This document shows positions 6,792 to 16,711 of a stretch of DNA of 64,000 nucleotides, piece by piece (positions within the stretch are counted from its first letter, which is position 1; every line of letters begins with the position of its first letter). The translations under genes and the position numbers were made by a program. The notes beneath the pieces were generated by a model. It was not told the origin of the DNA and did no database searches. It was given only the letters and a program-made list of their open reading frames with translations. Source of the DNA: Flammeovirga kamogawensis (lineage in GTDB: Bacteria; Bacteroidota; Bacteroidia; Cytophagales; Flammeovirgaceae); NCBI RefSeq assembly GCF_018736065.1, contig NZ_CP076129.1, positions 806,001-870,000 on the forward strand, given 5' to 3'.

Positions 6792-7364
6792 TTAAACGCA
6801 CTTCTTCTGTTCCATTGCTGTTGATGGATTCTTCCAGAGTGTAAATGTTGTTTCGTTTTTGATTAAGGCTCGCATCCAATAATATTTTGGGGTGGATGTT
6901 GATCTTTGTTCTTTTTGGTGTTTTAGGTGTTCTAGCCATAGATCAAAAAGTTCCCAATCATCATGATACGTTACATCCTTTATTCCTAGACGAAAAGCAT
7001 ACATTTTTGGGAATGGATTAAACTTAAATCTGCTAGAATTAAATTTCACTTTATAGTGTCTGTCAGAATACCAAAGTAAAAACCTTCTTTCGGTGTGTAA
7101 CTCATAATCATTTTTTCTTATTGGGTTAGGACGGATAGGTCTTGTTTTTCTACTTCCGCCTGATAACTTCTTACGAGCTAAGTATAATTTATGGGCATAG
7201 TCTGCATTGTATTTTTTAGTTAGTGGGTGGGTATTACGTTTTAGTTCACGATATATGGTTGAAGGAGATACCTCTAGTCCTTCCGCAATTTCGGGAACAC
7301 TGAATATTTTTTCTTCTATCAGACGTTGGATGACTTTTCTATGGTAGAGCTGAAGGTTTTTCAT
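6792..7364 (-). CDS. IS30-like helix-turn-helix protein
   Basis: 190 residues. Residues about 5-45 form an IS30/HTH_38-type helix-turn-helix (IAEGLEVSPSTIYRELKRN) followed by a basic linker (ARKKLSGGSRKTRPIRPNP), as at the N-terminus of IS30 transposases. The IS30 DDE catalytic domain is absent; the C-terminal 110 residues are aromatic and unlike any family I recognise. It may be a domesticated or truncated transposase, or a stand-alone DNA-binding protein. A perfect 14-bp inverted repeat 20 bp upstream of the start could be its operator. Confidence 0.6.
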   Translation of the reverse strand: MKNLQLYHRKVIQRLIEEKIFSVPEIAEGLEVSPSTIYRELKRNTHPLTKKYNADYAHKLYLARKKLSGGSRKTRPIRPNPIRKNDYELHTERRFLLWYSDRHYKVKFNSSRFKFNPFPKMYAFRLGIKDVTYHDDWELFDLWLEHLKHQKEQRSTSTPKYYWMRALIKNETTFTLWKNPSTAMEQKKCV

Positions 7365-7383
7365 ATTTGGAAAGGATTAAGTA

Positions 7384-7427
7384 AGTCAAATAAAGAGTGT
7401 TATTAAGTGAACGCTCTTTATTTGACT
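7384..7427. promoter_or_regulatory. 14-bp perfect inverted repeat upstream of the HTH gene
   Basis: agtcaaataaagag (7384-7397) and its exact reverse complement (7414-7427) are separated by 16 bp. No T-run follows in either direction, so an operator or structured leader is more likely than a terminator. It lies between the HTH gene start (7364) and the next gene's end (7530). Confidence 0.45.
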
Positions 7428-7529
7428 ACATTAAAAGCTTCTATTGTCCAAGATGTATCTAAAACTTACTTGATTTATTTAATTGACAGATAGAAATCCC
7501 TTATTTTTAAGAGCAATGATATAGCAATA

Positions 7530-8021
7530 TTATACTGTTACAGTTGCTGTAAATAATTCATAATCATTGACTGTCCAACCTTGTAGGTTAGCGTAATCAA
7601 CCACTACTTTAATACTTTCAATTAGTTCATGCTTAAAAGCGATTTCAATTGCAGTTTCAAAGCTATTTTCAATATAGCCATAACCACATTTAGCTTCATA
7701 TCTAATAAGTAATTCTCTTACTTTTACAAAGGCTTTGTCTCTTTCCAGTTGTGTTTTATCTTTCAGCGGTCCATCAGATTGAGTTGCTAACACTTCATCA
7801 AGATTAGAGATGTTATTTTGCAATAAAGTTATCTGACTTGACAATAATTGACGTGTTGTTTCCCCTTTATCGGCAGCATATTCTCCTTTACTAGCTTCCA
7901 TGCTATATTTCTTATGCTTCGCGTACATTTGATCTATAAAGCTCTGAGCTTCTTCTTGAGAGCTGACATAAATTGATACGTTTTGATCGTTAAGCGTATC
8001 GTTGAAATTAATCGTTTGCAT
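7530..8021 (-). CDS. Hypothetical protein with coiled-coil segment
   Basis: 163 residues, no signal peptide or membrane segment. Residues about 25-105 are helical with heptad-like spacing (QLLSSQITLLQNNISNLDEVLAT), and the C-terminal part is a mixed domain ending TVTV. No family recognised. It stands alone: about 165 bp separates it from the HTH gene and about 670 bp from the peroxidase. Cytosolic location is inferred from the lack of export signals. Confidence 0.62.
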   Translation of the reverse strand: MQTINFNDTLNDQNVSIYVSSQEEAQSFIDQMYAKHKKYSMEASKGEYAADKGETTRQLLSSQITLLQNNISNLDEVLATQSDGPLKDKTQLERDKAFVKVRELLIRYEAKCGYGYIENSFETAIEIAFKHELIESIKVVVDYANLQGWTVNDYELFTATVTV

Positions 8022-8687
8022 TTTGAGTACAATAGTTTTTTGTAAGTCTTAGATGAACAAATCTTGCAAAACTTTCTTTTATAATTCACAAATTACGGGT
8101 AATAATATTTCATTTTCTTTAATGGTAAATACTTTTTATTGAAAAAATAATAATATAGGCACAGTGTTTTATTATTTACATCATTCATTAAAGGTGAAGA
8201 TAAGAGATTGAAATTAGGGTCTTTGGGTAATGATTTTTAACGGATATATGTAAGGTATATCTTCGTAATTATTGTACTTGTAGCGGTTAGTTATTATTGA
8301 AAGTGGAACTTGGTGAAGTATATTTTTATTCTAAAATCTGTTATCGTTATAAGTTAGAAACTATAACAATAATAAAGTTCATAGTAACGCCTGACGGCTT
8401 GATACTACAAACAGTATAGGTTTGAGTTAAGAATTAAAAATGAAGAGTTAAGAATGATGAACTTGTTATATTGTTTTGGTATTGTGCTTAAATAATATGG
8501 TTTGAAGTCGGGAGACTTCTTCTATGTGCAAGTTCCAAGTGACGCCTAGCGGCTTAACACTTTGAACAGGGGAAACAGGGGAGAGAGTGAATATTTCTTC
8601 TCACGTTAAATCACTAATTTCTTTTGTTTGAAGAAAGTACAGAATTATAACGCCAGATGTATATTAAAATACCGTAATCACCTTTGC
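8022..8687. other. 666-bp intergenic region with two REP-like palindromes
   Basis: No gene seen on either strand. Two related GC-rich short palindromes stand out in the AT background: gtaacgcctgacggcttgata (about 8384-8404) and gtgacgcctagcggcttaaca (about 8539-8559). Both have a cgcc/ggc(t) stem within similar flanks. They resemble dispersed REP-type elements. The rest is AT-rich with no strong signal. Confidence 0.5.
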
Positions 8688-9617
8688 TTAATTACTCATA
8701 TTATCCAAGAAGCTTTGTGGTGGAATAAAATACAGTGTTCCTGTTTTTGCAGTTACATAATCTAATAATTTATCGTGATGTCCATTTTCTCCAGGCTCTA
8801 TCATTTGTTTTAGTGATGTTTCGATTATACTTGCCGATTTAGCAAAACCAATAAACATTGTTCCATGTTCCATTGCATTACCAAAAGGTCTATTTTGTCT
8901 TAACATTTTAATTTCTACACCGTCAATCTCAACTTTAGATTTTACATTATGAGCATAGGGCTTTTTTTTATCGTCTTCAATTTCAATATCATCCATTTTT
9001 GTTCTACCAATCACACCCTCTTGATATTCGGTTGTCAATGAATCCCATTCTTCTTGTTTGTCGAAATATTGTTGTACAATAAGATAGCTTCCTCCAACAT
9101 AAGGTTCGTGATCTATAATTACAGCCTTGGCTCTCTCGTTACTTTTTGGGTTTTCTGTTCCATCCACAAAATCAATTAAATCTCTATCATCCAGATATTT
9201 GTATCCTTGAATATCCTGAATTGCATTTGCTATTGGCTTAAATGTAGAAAGAATATATTTTGTTGCCTGATAGTTTAAATCCATCCGCATAGATTTTACC
9301 ATAAAAAAGATATCTCCAGGAGTTGAAGGAAAGTGTCTATCTCCAGACTTTAGCTCAATAAATGGGTGTAATTCATTTGGCATTGGCTCATTTGGGAATA
9401 AAGAAGTCCATCCTTTAGATGAAAAACCAATGGTTATAGTCAATAGAGCAGTGGTATCTTTCTGGCCAATAGATTTTGATATTTTTGAGAAATTATCAAA
9501 TACGGCTAAAATTGTTTCTACTTTATATTTATCCTGCTTTAACTCTAAAGTCAAGTACTCTACAAATGGTGTTGGGTCTGAGAGTAACCCTTCTTGAGTT
9601 TTGCTTACTAAATTCAT
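8688..9617 (-). CDS. Dyp-type (dye-decolorizing) heme peroxidase
   Basis: 309 residues, the usual size for the cytosolic YfeX-like Dyp peroxidases, which use heme and H2O2 to oxidise phenolic or porphyrin substrates. The hallmark GxxDG-type motif appears as FVDGTENP (Asp152 as distal acid). The proximal His is probably His223 (YAHNVKSK), and Arg240 in KMLRQNRPFGNAMEHG matches the conserved heme-pocket arginine region. No signal peptide or Tat motif, so cytosolic or encapsulin-associated; no encapsulin gene is nearby. Monocistronic by spacing. Confidence 0.92.
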   Translation of the reverse strand: MNLVSKTQEGLLSDPTPFVEYLTLELKQDKYKVETILAVFDNFSKISKSIGQKDTTALLTITIGFSSKGWTSLFPNEPMPNELHPFIELKSGDRHFPSTPGDIFFMVKSMRMDLNYQATKYILSTFKPIANAIQDIQGYKYLDDRDLIDFVDGTENPKSNERAKAVIIDHEPYVGGSYLIVQQYFDKQEEWDSLTTEYQEGVIGRTKMDDIEIEDDKKKPYAHNVKSKVEIDGVEIKMLRQNRPFGNAMEHGTMFIGFAKSASIIETSLKQMIEPGENGHHDKLLDYVTAKTGTLYFIPPQSFLDNMSN

Positions 9618-9781
9618 CGTTATTTATTTACAATTTTATCTATTATGAAATTATTTACAACGTTTAGTTACCTCTAGAGTACTTGACGTCTATTTTGCTT
9701 TAGTTACAAAATAGGAAAATATTCGATTTTCATCACTATCTTTTTACCTGAGTTATGCACTACACCCATAATAGCCTTTCG

Positions 9782-11038
9782 TTATTTTATATTTAGAGCT
9801 TCAATTCTTTCTTTATAGTACTCTTTACCACTTATTTCATAGGCCTTTTGTAAGTATTTTAAGGCATTTTCATTGTCGTTTTGAGATTCATAATACTCAG
9901 CCATAGAGTCATAAGCATTGGCACTCGTTGGGTTATACTTAATATTCATTTCAAAAAACATGAACGCCTTCTCAGGTTGTCCCATTTGCATATTCATATA
10001 GCCATAGCCATTTAACATTTCATCAATCATTGGTGCAGTGGGAACACCAAAATGTTTGGTATAGATTTGTTCCTGCTCCTTCAATAGCGAAACCAATTCT
10101 TCTATAGGAGTTGCTGGGTTATTATATTTCTGAGGAGATTTAAACTGGTACCATTCAAAAAGAAAAATTAGTCCATCTCTTATTGTTGGTAATGGGACAG
10201 TGCCATGCAAATCTTCATTATATACCTTCCATGAAAAATTTAATCCATTCTGTTTTTGAGCCTTAGCATAATTTGAAAACTCAATGATTGAACGTGCAAA
10301 CAAAGTAAATTCTGAAGAGTCCTCCATAATATTCTCCATGGTAATTTCTTCCTTCCACATATGTAGTTGTTCTGCTGCTAAAGACACATAAAGGGATTTC
10401 CCTTCATAGCTTTCTGTACTCAATTTCTCTTTTGCTTCCTTCAATAATTTTTGATTGTCCCAATCCAAACTTGGATCTATGGCAATATAATTTTGAAAAA
10501 TATGTTGATGGTTTATTAGCGTATTTATGGTAAACAAACCTGCATAAGAATGGCCAATTAAAGTACGGTAGGTTATTGTTGGGTAGTTATTATCTATATA
10601 TGGAATAAGTTCTTGCTCCAAAAATTTTGTAAAATTCTCCGCTCCTCCTGTTTCATCATCCATTGCACTACCTCGTCTCATTTTCACCTGAGAAGTAGTT
10701 AAATCTCTTATTCGGTTGCTACGGTTAGAAACCCCAACAAGTATCATATGTGGTAGATAATGCCCCCAATAATTACTATAAACAGCTTCCAAAGTACTCT
10801 CTAGAGAAAATCCATCCATTAAATAAATGACGGCATATTTTTCTTCATTCTCTGGCTTGTAATTATCTGGTAATTTCACCCAAAAGTCTCGGTTTTCATT
10901 TAAAGTTTCAGAATAAATGGAACCCTCAATTCTTTTTTTAAATTGCTCTGTTTGAGAAGTATTTGTTTGTGCAATTGTAGGGTGATCAATCATTAAAATT
11001 GATCCGATAAGTAATAATAGAAAGGTGTAATATTTCAT
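9782..11038 (-). CDS. Secreted alpha/beta-hydrolase esterase with TPR tail
   Basis: 418 residues: signal peptide (1-24), an esterase-D/IroE-like alpha/beta hydrolase domain (about 35-300), then TPR-like repeats (about 330-415; AYDSMAEYYESQNDNENALKYLQ). The nucleophile is Ser164 in GHSYAG and the catalytic His is probably His278 in EDLHGTVP; the acid is likely in the AIDPSLDW region. Family members hydrolyse small esters, acylated sugars or siderophores in the periplasm. The substrate is unknown here. It lies alone, with about 160 bp to the peroxidase gene and about 350 bp to the next gene. Confidence 0.85.
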   Translation of the reverse strand: MKYYTFLLLLIGSILMIDHPTIAQTNTSQTEQFKKRIEGSIYSETLNENRDFWVKLPDNYKPENEEKYAVIYLMDGFSLESTLEAVYSNYWGHYLPHMILVGVSNRSNRIRDLTTSQVKMRRGSAMDDETGGAENFTKFLEQELIPYIDNNYPTITYRTLIGHSYAGLFTINTLINHQHIFQNYIAIDPSLDWDNQKLLKEAKEKLSTESYEGKSLYVSLAAEQLHMWKEEITMENIMEDSSEFTLFARSIIEFSNYAKAQKQNGLNFSWKVYNEDLHGTVPLPTIRDGLIFLFEWYQFKSPQKYNNPATPIEELVSLLKEQEQIYTKHFGVPTAPMIDEMLNGYGYMNMQMGQPEKAFMFFEMNIKYNPTSANAYDSMAEYYESQNDNENALKYLQKAYEISGKEYYKERIEALNIK

Positions 11039-11388
11039 TTCAAATGTATCTAAGTAGAAAGTTTAAACTAATAAATTTGTTTGGTTATAAGTTGATCATA
11101 GTAAAGGTTGATATTCAATAAACACAATGACCCATTATTTCCATTTTCTGAAGTATTAGGGTATGGCGTTTATACAATAGTATAAAATGCTTTCAACATA
11201 TTTTAAAAAAAATTTGTTGTTAGATTATTGAAAGACGTTTACAATTTAATTGTTATTGTAGTACAGAACAATTAAATTTCTTTAGAAGATTGAAAATCAC
11301 CACCCCATAAAATAACCCTATCAAAATGTTTGACTTTTAAGACAGTACCTACAAATAAATTTTATAGCTAAAATAGGCCCTTGTCTAT
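11039..11388. other. 350-bp AT-rich intergenic region
   Basis: No open reading frame or convincing hairpin recognised. It separates the esterase from the membrane-protein/dehalogenase pair and presumably holds the esterase promoter. Confidence 0.4.
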
Positions 11389-11844
11389 CTACTTTCTAGA
11401 CTTGATGGATAAGAAAAACAATAGAATTGCTAAAGGAACGAAGATATAATTGATTACTCCGCCCGGTGCTGTACCTGTTGTTTCAATGGGTTTGAGTGTC
11501 ATTAATACTAATCGCATCAAGTACTCTATAAAAAGGAATAAGTACATTAAAGGGATAAGAGATTTGTACCTCCAACAAACGATAACGTAAAGCAAACCCA
11601 TGATTAATTGAGATAAACCCCAAAGTGAAAATATTAAGATGACAGTGCTTGCACCTCCATCTGTATAAGTATCTAAAGGAATTGTGGCAATACTCTGTGC
11701 TCCCCCATCGGCAGAAAACATATGAATTAAACTTCTTACTACAGTCAGTATAGTAAAAAAGTAAAAGAAGTATAAGGCTATTTTGTGGCCTTTATAATCA
11801 TTCCCAAATTCCTTTGGAAAAACTTTATCAATACGATTCATCAT
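11389..11844 (-). CDS. Four-helix integral membrane protein
   Basis: 151 residues with four hydrophobic segments (about 23-42, 66-92, 95-115, 130-147) and short polar loops. The N-terminus is cytosolic-looking. No conserved motif beyond a DGGA(S/Q) repeat in the first periplasmic loop. It is 37 bp downstream of the haloalkane dehalogenase gene in the same direction, so co-transcription is likely. Function unknown. Confidence 0.7.
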   Translation of the reverse strand: MMNRIDKVFPKEFGNDYKGHKIALYFFYFFTILTVVRSLIHMFSADGGAQSIATIPLDTYTDGGASTVILIFSLWGLSQLIMGLLYVIVCWRYKSLIPLMYLFLFIEYLMRLVLMTLKPIETTGTAPGGVINYIFVPLAILLFFLSIKSRK

Positions 11845-11881
11845 TTAATTTTTAAAGTGACATCAACATTTAATAGTAAGG

Positions 11882-12760
11882 CTATAATTCTTTATACCAT
11901 TGTGCTATTTCCTCGCCAATTTGATGAGGGTTGTCCTCTTGAATAAAATGAAGTCCTTCACCCACATCTACTGCTTTCAGATTTGAGAAGTTTTCTTTTA
12001 TAAATTTCACATCCACATCTCTGATCAATGCTCCAGGCGTAACGTACAATAAAAGTTTTGGAAGATCTGTTTCTGTCAACCACTCACCATAGGCTTTTAT
12101 TCTATCATATGAAAATTTAGGTTCTTCACCAATTGGTACATTTCTAGGGAATTCTCTCAAAGCTTTTCTACTTCCTACTGTTGGATAAGGTGCTTTATAA
12201 TAATTGAATTCTTCTTCTGTCAATGTTCTGTTGATCATGCTTGGTAGCATCTTATTTATAAACATATTACCAACACTGATCATCAACCATCCAATTCCTT
12301 TGGTACGCATCATTTTAAAAGCAGTCTGCATTTCTGGTGATGGTTCAATCGGCTTTACCATCGCTTCCATAAAAGCAATGGCCTTAATGTTATCGCGGTG
12401 TGTATTGGCATAATGAAAACCGATACCTGAACCCCAATCATGAAGTACCAATGTGATATTTTTTAAGTCAAGGTTATCAATAAATTTTGTTAGATAATCA
12501 GTATGATCTTTGTAAGAATAGCCAATATTTGGCTTATCAGATTTACCCATTCCTATTAAATCAGGTGCAATACATCTGCCTAAAGGTTTTAAATAAGGTA
12601 TGATATTTCTCCATAAATAAGAAGAAGTGGGATTGCCATGAAGAAAGAGGATCGTATCTCCTTCCCCTTCATCAATATAATGCATTTTACTACCATTTAC
12701 TTCTAAAAATTTAGATTCAAATGGGAATTCGGCTGATATCTTTTTTTTATTTCCTTCCAT
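11882..12760 (-). CDS. dhaA: Haloalkane dehalogenase (HLD-II type)
   Basis: 292 residues, close to characterised DhaA enzymes. Hydrolyses a carbon-halogen bond to an alcohol plus halide with no cofactor. All five catalytic residues of the HLD-II arrangement are present: Asn43 (HGNPTSSYLWRN) and Trp109 as halide-stabilising residues, nucleophile Asp108 (VLHDWGSG), Glu132 (FMEAM) and His271 (GLHFIQEDNP). DLIGMGKSDKP is also typical. No signal peptide. The gene is upstream of, and probably co-transcribed with, a four-helix membrane protein. Halogenated algal metabolites are a plausible natural substrate (inference). The subfamily symbol is by motif only. Confidence 0.9.
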   Translation of the reverse strand: MEGNKKKISAEFPFESKFLEVNGSKMHYIDEGEGDTILFLHGNPTSSYLWRNIIPYLKPLGRCIAPDLIGMGKSDKPNIGYSYKDHTDYLTKFIDNLDLKNITLVLHDWGSGIGFHYANTHRDNIKAIAFMEAMVKPIEPSPEMQTAFKMMRTKGIGWLMISVGNMFINKMLPSMINRTLTEEEFNYYKAPYPTVGSRKALREFPRNVPIGEEPKFSYDRIKAYGEWLTETDLPKLLLYVTPGALIRDVDVKFIKENFSNLKAVDVGEGLHFIQEDNPHQIGEEIAQWYKEL

Positions 12761-12920
12761 AGTCTTTACTATTAAAAATCTGGCATTAGGTGATAATAGG
12801 AGTCCTAAATTAAATATTTAGGCAGTAATTGCAAAAGTATCAATATCAAAACCCATTCTCATTCTACAATCATAACAATACTTAGAATAATTTTAGTTTT
12901 GAACAACATTTTATCTTTAA

Positions 12921-12957
12921 ATAAAAACACCCCCCAACAAATAAATATTGGGAGGTG
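12921..12957 (-). terminator. Rho-independent terminator after the beta-helix gene
   Basis: cacccccca (12928-12936) pairs with tgggaggtg (12949-12957) around a 12-base AT loop. On the minus strand the stem is followed by a T-run (aaaaa on plus at 12923-12927). It lies 29 bp past the stop of the gene ending at 12986. Confidence 0.8.
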
Positions 12958-12985
12958 AGCACAAGTTAGTAGTAGTTATAAAAAT

Positions 12986-15900
12986 TTATTTTATCAATAA
13001 TTTACTTGTTGCTCTATTTCCTTCTTCATCAGAAATAAGAACAATGTATGTTCCTTTCTGTAAAGTAGCTACCGGTAATTTTAATACCTCTTCAAAAGTT
13101 GTATTTACTACAGATTGGCCTACAATGTTTAAGATTGAGATAGATTTTAACCCTTCCATTTTTGTTGTTTTGAATGTTACAAAATCAGATGCTGGGTTAG
13201 GATAAACCAATACGCTTGTTAATTCTTCTTCTAAAGCAATGGTGTTAGATTTTCTTGCTGATGATGCTGGTACTTCTATCAACATTGCATTATCAAGGTA
13301 TGCATAGCCACTAGACCCGCTTGGTCTCCAGAAATAAACTGTAATAGTAGTTTCGTTATTTCCAGTTTCAAAAGGAACTTCATGGTATGTATAGAATTGG
13401 TTTGTGATATCCTTGAAAGCAATACCATCACTATTTGCATCATTTATACCCATCACTACTCTAGCACTTGATGGATTATCTACTTTAGCATAACCAGAGA
13501 AAATATAAGATGTGTTTGCTTTAACAGTAATTGTTTGGTTACACGATGCTACTCCGTTTAATCGTAAAGAGGCTCCTTCATAAGCACCATCTGTTGTTGT
13601 AACAATATCTTGCCATGTATTCCAATGGTTTAAACCATCTTCAAAGTCGCCATTTTTAAATGCAGCAATACTAGATGGACTAACTGTTACTACAGTAGAA
13701 GCCGTTAAATTACTATCTACAGATTGTACCGTAATATTTGCTGTTCCTGCACTTACTGCAGTCACAACACCATTAGATACTGTAGCCACTGCGCTATTAT
13801 CACTACTCCATGTTACAGATTTGTCAGATGCATTAGAAGGTGCAATTGTTTCTGCTAAACTAATTGTTTCACCTGCTTGGAAACCTCCGTTTTGAGCAGA
13901 TACACTTATACTTGCAACAGGTACATATACAGTAGATTTTTTCACTACTTTCATGTTATCAATTGTTGCAGTAGCCCCATCACTAGGAGGTAGCCAAGAG
14001 AATACTTTTACAGTGGTATTACTTCCTGTTTCAAATTCTACCTCATGCAATTTATATACTCCTGTGTAAATATCTTTATCAGCAATACGTTTGTTATCTG
14101 CATCATTTACACCCAAAACAATACGCTTAGATGTATTGCTAATTTTAATGTATGCTGATAAAATATATGTGCTGTTTTGTTCTACTGTAATCCATTGGTT
14201 GGCAGATCCTTTTTCTGTAATCGTAATTGCAGTTGTGCCTTCGTAAGCATCTGTAGTTTCTTGTGGTGAGTTCCAAGTATTCCAATCGCTATTTAAGCCA
14301 TTTTCAAAACCACCATTGATGACTAAGTCTACTTCTACTTCTGCACCTACTGTAACATTTGCAGACGATGTAAAACCACCGTCTTCTGTTGTTGCTGTAA
14401 TTGCTGCATTACCATTACTTACTGCAGTTACTAAACCTGTGCTACTATTTACAGTGGCAACAGCCGTATTACTACTCGACCATGTTACTGTTTTATATGT
14501 AGCATTATTTGGTGCTACTGTTGCTGTTAATTGTACGGTTTCACCAACTTCAATTGCACCACCCGCAGCCGCTACAGTTACGCCCGTAGTTCTTATTGCA
14601 TCTTTATGAATTTGGCTATTGAAGTTGTTATCTGCTCCAATGTTTGGAATTAAATTATTTACATCTACTTCATTACCGTAAATATCAGTTGCTGTGTGTA
14701 GGCTAAAGTTTTCAAAAATTCCTTGACCAGCCATTGGGAATGATGGTTCTGGAAATGCTTTACCACTATCTATAGCAGGGCTACCTTCTTGTAATTGGAA
14801 ACCATTAATATTACCTGCAGATTCATCTACAAAAAGCGGATCTTGACCTGTAATTTTGTTGTTATCAAGGTTCTTAAAACCATTAGCAATATCACCATAA
14901 AATAGGTTATTGTCTACAATTAATTCACTGCCATTGGCAATATCAATCATTACTTCTTCTGCTCCTATTTGTGCACCATCTACGGCTTTAAAAATATTGT
15001 TGTAGATATACGTGTTTTCTGCAAAGATAGAAATGTCTGGCTTGTAACCGTTTTTATTTAGTAATACAGTATTATTGTAGATAAAGTTATTGTTAGAACG
15101 TACAGGAGTATTATCTGTTCCTACATATCCTGATACCCAAATAGAATAACCATGGTGGTCTCTGAAACCATCATTTTTACTAACATTATAACGGAAAGTT
15201 GTGTTCTCGCACTCACCTAAAATTTCTACAAAACCACCTTCTGTATCTTCACTGTAATTGTATTGAAATATAGAATTGTTACAATAGAAATCTACGTGTC
15301 CTGAAGCGTAAGTATCACCAAAACCTCTTGCAGAATATTGTTCATTAAATTGAACAACTACATTTCTTGTGTTCCAAATCCAACACCCTTCACCTCTACC
15401 GTAAAGTAAATCATTTTGGTTATTTTTCTCTCCTTGACCCAGATCGATAAATGTGTTTTTCTCTACTATAGCATTACATACTGAAGACAGAATAACGCCA
15501 TCGCCACCTAATTTTTCAAAGTGATTGTTTCTGATAATATAATTTAAGTTTCTTTCTTCTTCATCCACTGGGTTGTTGGTCATGTTTGATAAATGACGAA
15601 CACTAATAGCGGTTGAACCTAAATTATAGAAATAACAATTTTCAATTAATACATCATCAATACCAACTTCTAGTACTGGCGATACTGTTTGATCATCTTT
15701 ATCAGCATCAAAGAAAATACCTTTTGCAGTATAGTAATCTAAAGTAAATATTCCTTGAAAATCTAACATATCTATTGCATATACATCTGTTATTTTTAAG
15801 TTACGGAAAGTAAGTCCTTTAGATACACCACCCCATTTGTTTGCAATCACTTTAATAGCATAAGATGTGTTTGTACCCCAAGTTAAGTTTCCTTTGTTCT

Positions 15901-16711
15901 TACGGTCATTCTTCACCCATAAACCATCCATTGTGATATAGCTTGCGTTGGTAATTTTAATAGCTTCGTGAAAATCACCGTTTGCAATGTTACCCGAACC
16001 AGATATAATTGGCAATTCACCTGTACCGTAGCTACCCAACTCAATTGGCTTACTTTCTGTTCCCGAACAAAGTACTACTAGCTGTCCCTCAAAAGTATCT
16101 CCTCTTCTAAAAAGAAGTTTATCTCCAGGGTTTAAAAGTCCACCTTTACTCACTTGCTTAGCTGCTGCTGTAGCTTTCGTTAGTGTTTTCCAGGGTGCAT
16201 CAATACTACCAGAATTAGAATCATCACCATCAGCACTAACATAGTAAATGTTGTATACCTCTCTCACCACAATATTGTCTAAAGAAAGTGTGTGCGTAGG
16301 CGATGAAATTGAAATAGTATTCTCTATTCCCCCTACTAAAGTAACATCAAGAATTGTTACTTGTGCTGCTCCTTCGTATGCCCAGTTTGATGGGTTTAAA
16401 ACAACTGGAGTTGTTACTCCATTTACGGTAAGGTCTGCATTTACAGCGTTTCCACCATTAAAAGAGAAGATTTCTAATTTGTACGTACCATCTGTAGGCA
16501 CATTATCAAGAGAAATTTCTAATGTACCTCTTGGGCTTGCTTGTAATAGTTTTAAGTAAGATCCTCCTGTGGCAAAAGAACCTGTCGCCATTTCTGTGTT
16601 TCCAGATAATGTAGCTGATTCTGCTTCCAATACCTCGTCTAACTCTGTTGCATAGAGTAGTTGTGTACACGAGATAAACATAAGCCAGAAAAATAAGTAT
16701 GCTTTCTTCAT
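12986..16711 (-). CDS. T9SS-exported beta-helix protein with CBM and Ig-like modules
   Basis: 1241 residues. In order: signal peptide; CBM6/35-like jelly roll (about 25-150); right-handed parallel beta-helix (about 152-700) opening YYVSADGDDSNSGS and rich in Asn-ladder turns; Big_2 Ig-like domain (about 710-790); CBM4/9-like module (about 795-920); a second Big_2 and CBM; T9SS C-terminal sorting domain (VYPNPASDF ... KLLIK). Such beta-helices are commonly polysaccharide lyases or GH28/GH82/GH110-type hydrolases; I cannot assign the family or catalytic residues. A shorter paralogue lies at 58077-60365. Likely cell-surface, binding or cutting the PUL's glycan. It ends at a strong terminator. 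Confidence 0.85.
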   Translation of the reverse strand: MKKAYLFFWLMFISCTQLLYATELDEVLEAESATLSGNTEMATGSFATGGSYLKLLQASPRGTLEISLDNVPTDGTYKLEIFSFNGGNAVNADLTVNGVTTPVVLNPSNWAYEGAAQVTILDVTLVGGIENTISISSPTHTLSLDNIVVREVYNIYYVSADGDDSNSGSIDAPWKTLTKATAAAKQVSKGGLLNPGDKLLFRRGDTFEGQLVVLCSGTESKPIELGSYGTGELPIISGSGNIANGDFHEAIKITNASYITMDGLWVKNDRKNKGNLTWGTNTSYAIKVIANKWGGVSKGLTFRNLKITDVYAIDMLDFQGIFTLDYYTAKGIFFDADKDDQTVSPVLEVGIDDVLIENCYFYNLGSTAISVRHLSNMTNNPVDEEERNLNYIIRNNHFEKLGGDGVILSSVCNAIVEKNTFIDLGQGEKNNQNDLLYGRGEGCWIWNTRNVVVQFNEQYSARGFGDTYASGHVDFYCNNSIFQYNYSEDTEGGFVEILGECENTTFRYNVSKNDGFRDHHGYSIWVSGYVGTDNTPVRSNNNFIYNNTVLLNKNGYKPDISIFAENTYIYNNIFKAVDGAQIGAEEVMIDIANGSELIVDNNLFYGDIANGFKNLDNNKITGQDPLFVDESAGNINGFQLQEGSPAIDSGKAFPEPSFPMAGQGIFENFSLHTATDIYGNEVDVNNLIPNIGADNNFNSQIHKDAIRTTGVTVAAAGGAIEVGETVQLTATVAPNNATYKTVTWSSSNTAVATVNSSTGLVTAVSNGNAAITATTEDGGFTSSANVTVGAEVEVDLVINGGFENGLNSDWNTWNSPQETTDAYEGTTAITITEKGSANQWITVEQNSTYILSAYIKISNTSKRIVLGVNDADNKRIADKDIYTGVYKLHEVEFETGSNTTVKVFSWLPPSDGATATIDNMKVVKKSTVYVPVASISVSAQNGGFQAGETISLAETIAPSNASDKSVTWSSDNSAVATVSNGVVTAVSAGTANITVQSVDSNLTASTVVTVSPSSIAAFKNGDFEDGLNHWNTWQDIVTTTDGAYEGASLRLNGVASCNQTITVKANTSYIFSGYAKVDNPSSARVVMGINDANSDGIAFKDITNQFYTYHEVPFETGNNETTITVYFWRPSGSSGYAYLDNAMLIEVPASSARKSNTIALEEELTSVLVYPNPASDFVTFKTTKMEGLKSISILNIVGQSVVNTTFEEVLKLPVATLQKGTYIVLISDEEGNRATSKLLIK

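Noticed and set aside
6718-6939. 73-residue minus frame overlapping the HTH gene, as a possible frameshifted transposase tail
   Set aside because: No IS30 DDE residues are present in this frame, so a frameshift repair would not restore a transposase.
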